From NCBI GenBank assembly GCA_003647605.1, contig QMND01000002.1, positions 1-18,417 of the forward strand: 18,417 nucleotides of DNA, given 5' to 3'. The first letter of the stretch is position 1. Each line of letters begins with the position of its first letter. Positions 7,751-14,645 of the stretch are shown here, piece by piece. Both the position numbers and the translations under genes were made by a program. The notes beneath the pieces were generated by a model. It was not told where the DNA came from and did not search any database. It worked only from the letters and a program-made list of their open reading frames with translations. This DNA is from Candidatus Shapirobacteria bacterium (GTDB lineage: Bacteria > Patescibacteriota > Microgenomatia > UBA12405).

Positions 7751-8233
7751 TCACACCCGCACTCTAATATCTGTCGCTACAACCTCCCCAGAAACCTTAT
7801 CTTCCAACAACCTCCTCACCAGTTGATTCAAAACAGTCACCGGTCTTAGAGAATACAAATCTACCCTCTCCGTCGCCAGCGAACTCAACACCTCCAACCT
7901 TTTACGCACTATCCCTTCAGGTAAACGAGCAAACAAATCCGGCACTTCCGATAAAAAAAGAGCTTTGTTTTCCGCAATACTTGCCTTATACTCAGAAAAA
8001 CGACCATTAGACCATGTCAACATGTCGCAATAAGCCAACACAATTGCCAAATAATTCACCACAAAGGCATATCTTATTTGCCCACGCAACTCACTCGTCT
8101 CATCAGGTAAATTTGACCAATCTAAAAAGGGCTCCGGTAATTTATCCACCCCCAATCTCTCCATCAAATACGCCTCCATTTCATCACGACTAGCTAAGTA
8201 TCTCTCTGGCATATACAAAGCATTGTAACCCAA
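7751..8233 (-). CDS. Hypothetical protein, helical, no family recognised
   Basis: An open frame of 160 codons. I recognise no family. It looks soluble and mainly helical, with no cysteine cluster, no signal peptide and no HEPN-type RxxxxH motif. The start is uncertain: TTG at 8233, preceded by a GAGAG stretch that could bind the ribosome, or ATG at 8212 (153 aa). An in-frame TAG at 8258-8260 bounds it upstream. It lies 41 nt downstream of the nucleotidyltransferase on the same strand and probably shares its transcript. Its TGA stop ends one base from the 3' end of tRNA-Ala. The pair may be functionally linked, but this is only position. Confidence 0.6.
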   Translation of the reverse strand: MGYNALYMPERYLASRDEMEAYLMERLGVDKLPEPFLDWSNLPDETSELRGQIRYAFVVNYLAIVLAYCDMLTWSNGRFSEYKASIAENKALFLSEVPDLFARLPEGIVRKRLEVLSSLATERVDLYSLRPVTVLNQLVRRLLEDKVSGEVVATDIRVRV

Positions 8234-8274
8234 CTCACTCTCTAAATCAACATCATTCTATATCACCACCCAAC

Positions 8275-9108
8275 CTATATCTTGTCAAACTCATCCAACA
8301 GTTCTTTTATTTTAATCACTTTTTTAATTGGAAAAGCTAATCTTTCTTTGGCACAATACCTACTCATGATATCCTCATACAAATCCACTAAAACCCATAC
8401 AGATGATTTTATTTCGCCCACTAGATTGGACGGATATGTTTTCTCAAACTTAGCCAGCCAACCTGCATCAATATCAACTAAATAGTCTCTCTGCCCATGC
8501 AAATAATAAACAACATTCAACAGTTTATCTCTAATACTTTTAATAGAAGCAAGAGCCAAATCTTTTTTTTCAAAAGACTTAGTTAGCATCACCTCCGATT
8601 GACAAACATAAGCATAGGCTTGCCTAAACATCCAAAAAAACCAATCTACAAAACTACCTTCTTTGTCATTCCACTTAGGCTTATCGGCATTAACTCTTTT
8701 CCCTCCACTTTTTTTCAACATCCTATCAAAAACACCCTCTTTATCAAACAACACCTTAACTGGCTCTAACATCCATCCGTCAAATTCACTCCTTTTCCCC
8801 ATATCCATGTCCAAACGCACTCCATCTTCGAACAAAATTAAAGACATTTTGTCATAAACTTGATACAAACTCGACAAAACTGGCTTGATAGCCAACACAT
8901 CCTCAAACACTTCTCTTAAACCATCTCTTTTATCGTCCTTAAATACCACCAACAAATCAATATCAGAAAAAGCTGTATTTTTGTCGTTTACGTGAGACCC
9001 CATTAAGGCGACTGCCACCACACTTTCGTACTTATTCAATATCGACACTAACTGAGCAATCGTTTGATTCTGCAACTCAACCTGTTTGTTTAACATAGTC
9101 ACACACAT
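8275..9108 (-). CDS. Nucleotidyltransferase-domain protein (NTP_transf_2 type)
   Basis: A 277-aa protein with the polymerase-beta-like nucleotidyltransferase fold. The motif GSHVNDKNTAFSDIDLLVVF spans 37-56, with GS at 37-38 and metal-binding Asp49 and Asp51; the third acidic residue is probably Asp100 in VRLDMDM. A helical C-terminal domain follows (about 130-277), as in antibiotic nucleotidyltransferases (ANT/Aad type) and in MNT-type toxin-antitoxin proteins. The substrate is unknown: it could modify a small molecule, a tRNA or a protein. Start: ATG at 9108, alternative ATG at 9096 (four residues shorter). The second gene of the likely operon is the 160-aa unknown protein. The plus strand remains C-rich across it. 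Confidence 0.82.
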   Translation of the reverse strand: MCVTMLNKQVELQNQTIAQLVSILNKYESVVAVALMGSHVNDKNTAFSDIDLLVVFKDDKRDGLREVFEDVLAIKPVLSSLYQVYDKMSLILFEDGVRLDMDMGKRSEFDGWMLEPVKVLFDKEGVFDRMLKKSGGKRVNADKPKWNDKEGSFVDWFFWMFRQAYAYVCQSEVMLTKSFEKKDLALASIKSIRDKLLNVVYYLHGQRDYLVDIDAGWLAKFEKTYPSNLVGEIKSSVWVLVDLYEDIMSRYCAKERLAFPIKKVIKIKELLDEFDKI

Positions 9109-9126
9109 TCAACCAATAATTACCGT

Positions 9127-9132
9127 ATTTTA
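9127..9132 (-). promoter_or_regulatory. Likely -10 box for the nucleotidyltransferase operon
   Basis: TAAAAT on the minus strand, ending 18 nt before the ATG at 9108; the leader would be about 12 nt. The -35 is weak (TTTGGT at about 16 nt). Confidence 0.4.
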
Positions 9133-9151
9133 CTACAAGTAACATCTAACC

Positions 9152-9194
9152 AAATTTTGTTTAGTCCTTTTTTCCTAGTCATCCAACAAAATTT
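9152..9194. repeat. Perfect 10-bp inverted repeat between divergent genes
   Basis: AAATTTTGTT (9152-9161) and AACAAAATTT (9185-9194) are exact reverse complements separated by 23 nt, in the 130-bp divergent region. It could be an operator or a weak hairpin; AT-richness makes chance possible. The second arm is part of CCAACAAAATTT, also found at 4743-4754 upstream of ligA. Confidence 0.35.
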
Positions 9195-9226
9195 CACAAA
9201 CCACCGTAACCATTTTTCCCATCCGC

Positions 9227-9232
9227 TATAAT
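9227..9232 (+). promoter_or_regulatory. -10 box giving a leaderless mRNA
   Basis: TATAAT ends 6 nt before the ATG at 9239; the predicted start site is the A of the ATG. No -35 is evident. Confidence 0.6.
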
Positions 9233-9238
9233 AAACCT

Positions 9239-9556
9239 ATGGCATTTAAGAAAAGAAAAAAATCATCAGCTCCCACCGCCATCGCCGATCAAATGGCCAT
9301 CTTCAAACAAAATCTAGCCCAACGCCAAAAATATGTCAAAAATGAATTTCAAGCCTACGGTTTAGAACTAGCCAAAGAACTCAAAGATTGGAAAAATCGG
9401 TCCTTATACATCCGTCTAGCCAAAAATATGCCTCGCAAAATCCTCGATCAAGCCCGCTATTTCGTCAAAGACCAAATCCCCGGCACCATCGAAACCCCCT
9501 ATAAATTGTTCATGTGGAAACTAAAACAAATTCGCCAGTCAAAACTGTTAAAATAA
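9239..9556 (+). CDS. Small basic hypothetical protein
   Basis: 105 aa, rich in Lys and Arg, with no membrane segment, cysteine or recognised family. It starts MAFKKRKKSS and continues as predicted amphipathic helices. The promoter placement and the steady codon pattern support a real gene. It lies 20 nt before the MacA-like adaptor gene, which has its own -10 box in that gap, so co-function is not proved. The charge would suit RNA, DNA or membrane-surface binding, but this is a guess. Confidence 0.65.
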   Translation: MAFKKRKKSSAPTAIADQMAIFKQNLAQRQKYVKNEFQAYGLELAKELKDWKNRSLYIRLAKNMPRKILDQARYFVKDQIPGTIETPYKLFMWKLKQIRQSKLLK

Positions 9557-9562
9557 CTATAG

Positions 9563-9568
9563 TATAAT
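9563..9568 (+). promoter_or_regulatory. -10 box of the MacAB-like operon
   Basis: TATAAT ends 8 nt before the ATG at 9577, predicting a leader of about 2 nt. It stands just after the stop of the 105-aa gene. Confidence 0.6.
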
Positions 9569-9576
9569 CACCAACT

Positions 9577-10629
9577 ATGAAAAAAATTATCAAACATCTA
9601 GCCACCACCGCTTTTTTACTACTACCTATCTTCCTCTTTCTAGTTAATTTAAAAATCACAGCCATTGGCAGAAACACCACCGCTCTCAAATACAATCCCA
9701 AAAAAGATAAACTTGTTACCCCTATCAAGAAAGATATCAGTCAACAAATTACCTTAGCCGGCCAGATCCAAGCCCACCAACAAACTAAACTAAAATTTGC
9801 TACCTCAGGAAAGTTGGTTTGGGTTGGGGTCAAACTAGGGGATAAGGTTAAAAAAAATCAAGCTATTGCTTCCTTAGATAAACGAGAATTAAAGAAAAAG
9901 TTAAAAAAGAAATTAAACGACTATTTAACTAACCGCTGGAATTTTGAAGATACTCAAGACGAATATCAAGATGAACGAGACAAGTTAATTATCGATGATG
10001 AAATGCAAAGAATTCTAGACCGGGCTCAATTTTCCCTCAACAACGCCGTTATTGATGTTGAAATTTCCGACTTAGCTCTTAAATATGCCACCATTTACAG
10101 CCCCATCGATGGTATCATCACCAACATCGAACAAGATGTGACCGGAGTTAATATCACCCCAACTACCGCCGAATTTACCATTACCAACCCCAGCTCAATT
10201 TACTTTCAAGCCGAAGTCGACCAAGAAGAAGTCAGTCTACTCACAGAAAAACAATCGGCTACTGTTTTGCTAGACGCCTTTGACCAACAACCCCTACCAG
10301 CCACCATTAGTTACATTTCTTTCAGCCCTATTAGTGGTATCAGTTCCACTTCCTATCAAATCGATTTTCAATTTCAATCTCCTCAACTGTCCCAATACCG
10401 TTTAGGTATGACCGGCGATGCCACTATTGACCTAAGACAAGCCAAAAACAGTCTTTGTTTACCTTTTGAAGCCATCAATCAAGATCAAGAAAAATCCTTT
10501 GTCTATCTCAAGAAAGACAACAAGGATCTAGAAAAGAGAATCGTCAAAACTGGCATAGAATCAGACGACTACATTCAGATTTTAGACGGTCTATCCATGT
10601 CCGACACCATTGTTATTAAACAAGACTAA
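9577..10629 (+). CDS. HlyD/MacA-like membrane fusion (adaptor) protein
   Basis: 350 aa. Residues 8-26 are a membrane anchor. The biotinyl-lipoyl half-motifs are at about 71-101 (GKLVWVGVKLGDKV...IASLD) and 169-195 (ATIYSPIDGIITNI), separated by a short helical hairpin that is very rich in Lys (ELKKKLKKKL). A beta-barrel and a membrane-proximal domain follow (about 200-350). It is the periplasmic-adaptor type that works with MacB-like ABC transporters, here encoded immediately downstream (start codon 4 nt after this stop). If the organism lacks an outer membrane, as expected for CPR, the adaptor would serve substrate capture or stability of the transporter, not an outer-membrane channel (inference). 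Confidence 0.85.
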   Translation: MKKIIKHLATTAFLLLPIFLFLVNLKITAIGRNTTALKYNPKKDKLVTPIKKDISQQITLAGQIQAHQQTKLKFATSGKLVWVGVKLGDKVKKNQAIASLDKRELKKKLKKKLNDYLTNRWNFEDTQDEYQDERDKLIIDDEMQRILDRAQFSLNNAVIDVEISDLALKYATIYSPIDGIITNIEQDVTGVNITPTTAEFTITNPSSIYFQAEVDQEEVSLLTEKQSATVLLDAFDQQPLPATISYISFSPISGISSTSYQIDFQFQSPQLSQYRLGMTGDATIDLRQAKNSLCLPFEAINQDQEKSFVYLKKDNKDLEKRIVKTGIESDDYIQILDGLSMSDTIVIKQD

Positions 10630-10633
10630 AAGC

Positions 10634-11308
10634 ATGCCATCATCTCCCATTCTGTCTTTATCCAACATCAACAAATTTTACGGTCAAAAACCCAACCTGT
10701 TTCAAGCCCTCAAAAATATCAACTTAAAAATTTATTCTGGCGACTTTATCTCCATTACTGGACCATCTGGATCAGGCAAATCAACTTTAATGCACATCAT
10801 TGGCCTATTAGACAATCCCAGCTCTGGTCAGATTTTTTTAAACAAAAAAGATGTTTCTAAATTAAAAGAAAAACAACTAGCCAAAATCCGTAACCAAAAA
10901 CTTGGTTTTGTCTTTCAACAATTTAACCTACTCAAGAGAACTTCTTCTTTAGATAATGTCATCTTACCTCTGATTTACTCTGATTTAGCCAAAAAAGAAC
11001 ATAAGACTAGGGGGTTAGAAATGCTAAAAAAGGTTTCTTTGTCTGACAAGATCCACAATACTCCCGCCCAACTATCTGGTGGTCAACAACAACGAGTCGC
11101 CATTGCCAGAGCTTTGGTTAATCAACCCCAAATCATTCTAGCCGACGAACCAACAGGTAATTTAGACAGTAAATCTGGCCAACAAATAATCAAACTATTA
11201 ATTAAACTAAACCAAGAAGGCCACACAGTTATTCTGGTCACTCATGACCCCAAATTAGCCAAAATCGCCAAAAAAGTTATAATCATTAAAGATGGAAAAA
11301 TATGTTAA
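10634..11308 (+). CDS. MacB/LolD-type ABC transporter ATP-binding protein
   Basis: 224 aa starting at the ATG at 10634; a TTG 24 nt earlier would overlap the adaptor and is unlikely. Walker A GPSGSGKST is at 43-51 (Lys49), the Q-loop is near FQQFNLL (94-100), the signature LSGGQQQR is at 147-154, Walker B ILADEP has Asp171 and Glu172, and the H-loop His is His204. This is the MacB/LolD/FtsE-like class that powers FtsX-type permeases. The gene ends ATGTTAA, overlapping the permease start by 7 nt, which argues for translational coupling and one complex. Confidence 0.93.
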   Translation: MPSSPILSLSNINKFYGQKPNLFQALKNINLKIYSGDFISITGPSGSGKSTLMHIIGLLDNPSSGQIFLNKKDVSKLKEKQLAKIRNQKLGFVFQQFNLLKRTSSLDNVILPLIYSDLAKKEHKTRGLEMLKKVSLSDKIHNTPAQLSGGQQQRVAIARALVNQPQIILADEPTGNLDSKSGQQIIKLLIKLNQEGHTVILVTHDPKLAKIAKKVIIIKDGKIC

Positions 11309-12531
11309 GACCCAGTCCCGCCGAACTATTTAAATCTAGTCTCAAAGCCATTTTCAAAAATAAAAGCCGCACTATTTTAACTTCCTTAGGCATCATCATT
11401 GGTGTCACTTCAGTCATTCTTTTAGTTTCAATTGGTAATGGTCTCAAATCCTTTATCTCTGAGCAATTTGAAAGTTTAGGATCAAATCTAATCTTTATCT
11501 CACCTGGTCAAATCTTTGACAAAAACGGCCAGATGAATCGAGACGAAAGCTCCATGTTTATTGGTGTCACTTTCGACCAAAAAGATATCGTCAAACTTAA
11601 AAGAAATCTAAAATCTCTAGTCTCTGATGTAGTTCCAATTAGTCAAAAAAAAGTTGATGTTAAATACAAAAAACAAAAAGAAAATGCCACTTTAATCGCC
11701 ACCACCTACAGATATTCTAATGTCAGAAATACCAAACCACCAACCAATTTAGGTAGATGGTTTACTAAACAAGAAGACGCCAAAGGTAGTAAATTAGCCA
11801 TTCTTGGTTTCCAAATCGCCCAAGACCTATCTCCTCATCAATCTCTGCTTAACCGTAAAATTGTCATTTCCGGCAAAAACCTCAGAGTTATCGGTATTTT
11901 AGACAAACAGGGGAGTAGTATGGGCGGTCCCGATCTGGACAATTATATATATGTTCCTTACAAAGCTGGAGCCAGTTTAACTGGTGATAAAAATAAAATC
12001 CAAATCATCAACATCAAAAGTCAAAACAAAGAAGATATTGACCTGGTTAAAAAGAAAATCAAAAAAATTATGTTAGAAAAATACGATAAAGATTCTTTTT
12101 CCGTCTTCGACCAAAGCCAAGTCCTGTCTAGCATCAACACTATTCTAAATACTTTAACCATTGCCTTAACCGGCATTGCCGCTATCTCTCTAGTCGTCGG
12201 CGGTATTGGTATTATGAACATCATGTTAGTTAGTGTCAGCGAAAGAACCAGAGAAATCGGACTTCGCAAAGCTATTGGGGCTTCACCTCCAGCCATCTTA
12301 ATTCAATTCCTATTTGAAGCTACTATTCTGTCGACCTTCGGTGGACTAGTCGGCATTATTTTAGGCAGTTTGGGTACTACCACCATCAATCGCTTTTTTC
12401 CAGCTAAAGTCACCCTGTCCTCAATCTTGTTAGCTTTTGGTGTCTCTACTTTAGTCGGTATTATTTTTGGAGTCGCTCCAGCCAAACGAGCTTCCAAACT
12501 TTCACCCATAGAAGCCCTTCGCTATGAATAA
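11302..12531 (+). CDS. MacB/FtsX-type ABC transporter permease
   Basis: 409 aa. Four membrane segments at about 26-46, 285-311, 333-360 and 372-393 surround a large extracytoplasmic domain (about 47-284) of the MacB_PCD type. The hallmark GGIGIMNIMLV...ERTREIGLRKAIGA lies at 300-327, and the C-terminus ends APAKRASKLSPIEALRYE (392-409), typical of MacB-like permeases. With the adaptor and ATPase it forms a mechanotransmission-type exporter. Possible cargoes in this family are macrolides, peptides or lipoproteins; none is indicated here. Confidence 0.93.
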   Translation: MLRPSPAELFKSSLKAIFKNKSRTILTSLGIIIGVTSVILLVSIGNGLKSFISEQFESLGSNLIFISPGQIFDKNGQMNRDESSMFIGVTFDQKDIVKLKRNLKSLVSDVVPISQKKVDVKYKKQKENATLIATTYRYSNVRNTKPPTNLGRWFTKQEDAKGSKLAILGFQIAQDLSPHQSLLNRKIVISGKNLRVIGILDKQGSSMGGPDLDNYIYVPYKAGASLTGDKNKIQIINIKSQNKEDIDLVKKKIKKIMLEKYDKDSFSVFDQSQVLSSINTILNTLTIALTGIAAISLVVGGIGIMNIMLVSVSERTREIGLRKAIGASPPAILIQFLFEATILSTFGGLVGIILGSLGTTTINRFFPAKVTLSSILLAFGVSTLVGIIFGVAPAKRASKLSPIEALRYE

Positions 12532-12532
12532 C

Positions 12533-12541
12533 TGCTATTAT
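12533..12541 (+). promoter_or_regulatory. Extended -10 box just before a membrane-protein gene
   Basis: TGcTATTAT ends 7 nt before the ATG at 12549, predicting a leader of about 1 nt. It lies immediately after the permease stop, so the next two genes can be expressed on their own. Confidence 0.5.
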
Positions 12542-12548
12542 TAAATTA

Positions 12549-13124
12549 ATGAAAAAAGAAATCATTAAACATAGTCTACCCATCTTAGTTATTTTTTTAC
12601 TCACTTCTGTCTTCTGGTTCTTTCATCACCAGCCATACTATCTATACTTTCACCTGTTTTTAGGACTCAGTTTAGGCACCTTCTTTATAGATATTGATCA
12701 TTTTCTTTATTGGTTTTTACTTCAACCTCAACTCGAAGAAAGTCGTTTAGCCAAATTACTCATTAAACAAAAACAATACAAAAAACTTTTTCAACTCTTA
12801 GAAGCCACCCATGATTCCCACCAATCTCTTATCTTTCACCACCTAACCACCCAAATTACCCTAGTCCTTTTGGCCACTTTTGTTCTCAGCTCCACAAATA
12901 GTCCATTTGCTATCGCTTTTTTAATCGCCACTAGTATTCACTTAAGTATTGACCAAATACATATTTTATTTCGACCTAATCAATCAAACAAGCAACAACT
13001 TCAACAATGGCTCTTTGCTCGCCTACCCATTCAATTACCAACCAAATATCTACCTCATTATGTCACCACTTTCCTTGCCATCAATCTAATTTTTATTATC
13101 TTTCTATTTAACTTCAATTTATGA
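12549..13124 (+). CDS. Predicted membrane protein with DIDH motif (YdjM/DUF457-like)
   Basis: 191 aa with hydrophobic segments at about 9-25, 31-47, 102-130 and 172-189. DIDH at 48-51, paired histidines His97/His98 and HLSID at 131-135 resemble the metal-binding pattern of the YdjM / membrane-bound metal-dependent hydrolase group, in which Asp and His side chains lie near the membrane surface. The match is by motif only. Its last 4 nt overlap the next gene (ATGA), indicating coupled expression with the HEPN-like protein. Confidence 0.55.
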   Translation: MKKEIIKHSLPILVIFLLTSVFWFFHHQPYYLYFHLFLGLSLGTFFIDIDHFLYWFLLQPQLEESRLAKLLIKQKQYKKLFQLLEATHDSHQSLIFHHLTTQITLVLLATFVLSSTNSPFAIAFLIATSIHLSIDQIHILFRPNQSNKQQLQQWLFARLPIQLPTKYLPHYVTTFLAINLIFIIFLFNFNL

Positions 13125-13609
13125 ATCAAATATCCCAACTCATCCAACAATCTCAACAATTTTTAGCTCCAGACGAAAAAGAACTACTATCAGATCTGCA
13201 GATTATTTTGGCTAAATTTGAAACTAGCACTCAACTTCATGATTACTCCTTTATGGTAGCCTTATTGGCCAAAGCTTATGAAGGCTACCTTAAACATTTT
13301 TTCTTAAAAATTAGTTTAATCGATCAAAGAACCTACACCAGTAATCGTTTTAGAGTCGGCAAGGCACTTAATCCTTCTTTGCGATATAAACGATTTTCTA
13401 TCTATCAAAAAATGTCGGGATTAAATGGAAATGGAGAAGAATTAGCTGAAATACTTTGGGATGCTTGGAAAAGGGGACGCAATGAAATTTTCCATTACTT
13501 TCCTAATAATTTAAAAAAACTAAACAAACAACAAGCCCTAGATAGGATTAAACAAATACTAAAAGCTATCCTAAAATCTCACCAATTCTTACAACAAAAC
13601 AAATACTAA
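13121..13609 (+). CDS. HEPN-like protein (Rx4H motif), function unknown
   Basis: 162 aa, probably all helical. Near the C-terminus RNEIFH (120-125) fits the Rx4-6H motif of HEPN domains, many of which are RNases in toxin-antitoxin and defence systems; AYEGYLKHFF (52-61) is a helix of the sort found before it. The overall pattern recalls RNase LS (RnlA)-type HEPN domains, but I cannot confirm the family by eye. The start overlaps the upstream stop by 4 nt. No obvious antitoxin follows; the partner, if any, would be the membrane protein. Confidence 0.6.
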   Translation: MNQISQLIQQSQQFLAPDEKELLSDLQIILAKFETSTQLHDYSFMVALLAKAYEGYLKHFFLKISLIDQRTYTSNRFRVGKALNPSLRYKRFSIYQKMSGLNGNGEELAEILWDAWKRGRNEIFHYFPNNLKKLNKQQALDRIKQILKAILKSHQFLQQNKY

Positions 13610-13622
13610 CCCAACTAACCAC

Positions 13623-13651
13623 TTGCCCAAAATTATTTATAACGATACAAT
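13623..13651 (+). promoter_or_regulatory. Sigma70-type promoter giving a leaderless DsbA-like mRNA
   Basis: TTGCCC (13623-13628), 17 nt, TACAAT (13646-13651). The -10 box ends 6 nt before the ATG at 13658, so the predicted start site is the A of the ATG. It is the one leaderless promoter here with a plausible -35. Confidence 0.6.
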
Positions 13652-13657
13652 CATCCC

Positions 13658-14638
13658 ATGACTAAAAAAACAAAAACACCCAAATATGTAAAAATTAGCA
13701 CCCCTGCTGTTGTCTTTTTCTCTCTTTTACTAAGCCTAGTGTCCTTCTATGCTGGCATAAGTTATTATCAGCAACACCATGGTGATAACACTTCTTCTGA
13801 TAAAAAATCAGTAGCCTCTTTTCAACCAACTAAATCCAAAAAACCTGAACTCAAATTTTTTGTTATGAGTTTTTGTCCTTACGGTAATCAAATTGAAGAT
13901 GTTATTAGACCAGTTGCTGAACTTTTAAAAGACAAAACCGACATTCGTCCTCAATACATTTTTAACAAAATAAAAGATCTTAACACTTATTGCAAAAACA
14001 GCTCTGGTGATGCTAGTAAATGCCAATCTTATGTAGAAAATGGTTATTTCAAGACAGTAGCCAACTGTAAAAAAACTTTAACCGATAACCTTAAAAAATG
14101 TTTAAACACTAATGACTACATTAAAAGTCAGGATGGTAACTTTTACAGTTCCTTGCATGGACGAAGCGAAGCCAATCAAGATATTCGGGAAATTTGTGCT
14201 TGGCAACAAACTGATGATAAATCAAAATGGTGGAAATTTGTCCTCAATGTTAACAAAAACTGTAATCCACAAAATGTTGATAGTTGTTGGCAAAAACAAG
14301 CTAATCAGGCAGGTTTAGACGAAAACAAAATTACTGACTGTTTTGATCATCAAGCCATTGCTTTAATCGAAAAAGAAATAGAACAGACTGATAAATATAA
14401 AGTTACTGGCTCTCCAACTTTGATTATTAATGGAGAAAATTTTCCACCAGAATCTGGTTATACTAAAGACGGCAAGGGTGGTCTAAAAATTGGTAAAAAA
14501 GTTGTTCAACAAGCTGATTATCGAACTCCAAATGGTATCAAAGAAGCTATCTGCTCAGCCTTCAAAAAAGCACCTAAAGAATGTAAAAAAACCCTAGAAA
14601 AACTTGATAAATCCGCCCCCGCCTCCGGTGGTTGCTGA
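13658..14638 (+). CDS. Membrane-anchored thioredoxin-fold (DsbA/GILT-like) protein
   Basis: 326 aa. Residues 15-36 form a membrane anchor after a basic tail, and a Ser/Lys-rich linker leads to a thioredoxin-fold domain facing outward. FFVMSFCPYGNQIE (67-80) is the active-site region, with a single Cys73 in CPYG rather than CxxC. The cis-proline loop is TGSPTLIING (250-259). A helical insertion between the halves carries many of the 12 cysteines (112, 122, 137, 148, 180, 202, 210, 228), and the tail adds Cys299, Cys309 and Cys326 in a terminal SGGC. It likely handles disulfides of secreted proteins, but whether it oxidises, reduces or isomerises is unknown. The TGA stop lies 7 nt before the methyltransferase gene. 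Confidence 0.75.
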   Translation: MTKKTKTPKYVKISTPAVVFFSLLLSLVSFYAGISYYQQHHGDNTSSDKKSVASFQPTKSKKPELKFFVMSFCPYGNQIEDVIRPVAELLKDKTDIRPQYIFNKIKDLNTYCKNSSGDASKCQSYVENGYFKTVANCKKTLTDNLKKCLNTNDYIKSQDGNFYSSLHGRSEANQDIREICAWQQTDDKSKWWKFVLNVNKNCNPQNVDSCWQKQANQAGLDENKITDCFDHQAIALIEKEIEQTDKYKVTGSPTLIINGENFPPESGYTKDGKGGLKIGKKVVQQADYRTPNGIKEAICSAFKKAPKECKKTLEKLDKSAPASGGC

Positions 14639-14645
14639 TATCTCT

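Noticed and set aside
8234..8260. Possible frameshift or longer N-terminus of the 160-aa gene
   Set aside because: An in-frame TAG lies at 8258-8260 and no ATG, GTG or TTG occurs between it and the TTG at 8233; without a homologue there is no evidence of a broken gene.
9170..9190. Possible att-like copy of the tRNA-Ala 3' end (CCTAGTCATCCA against CCTAGGTCCACT) bounding the nucleotidyltransferase pair
   Set aside because: Only a few bases match and the order differs; no integrase gene is present. Not a convincing direct repeat.
14636..14638. TGA read as glycine (Gracilibacteria code)
   Set aside because: TGA is a natural stop for several genes here and no conserved frame contains an internal TGA.
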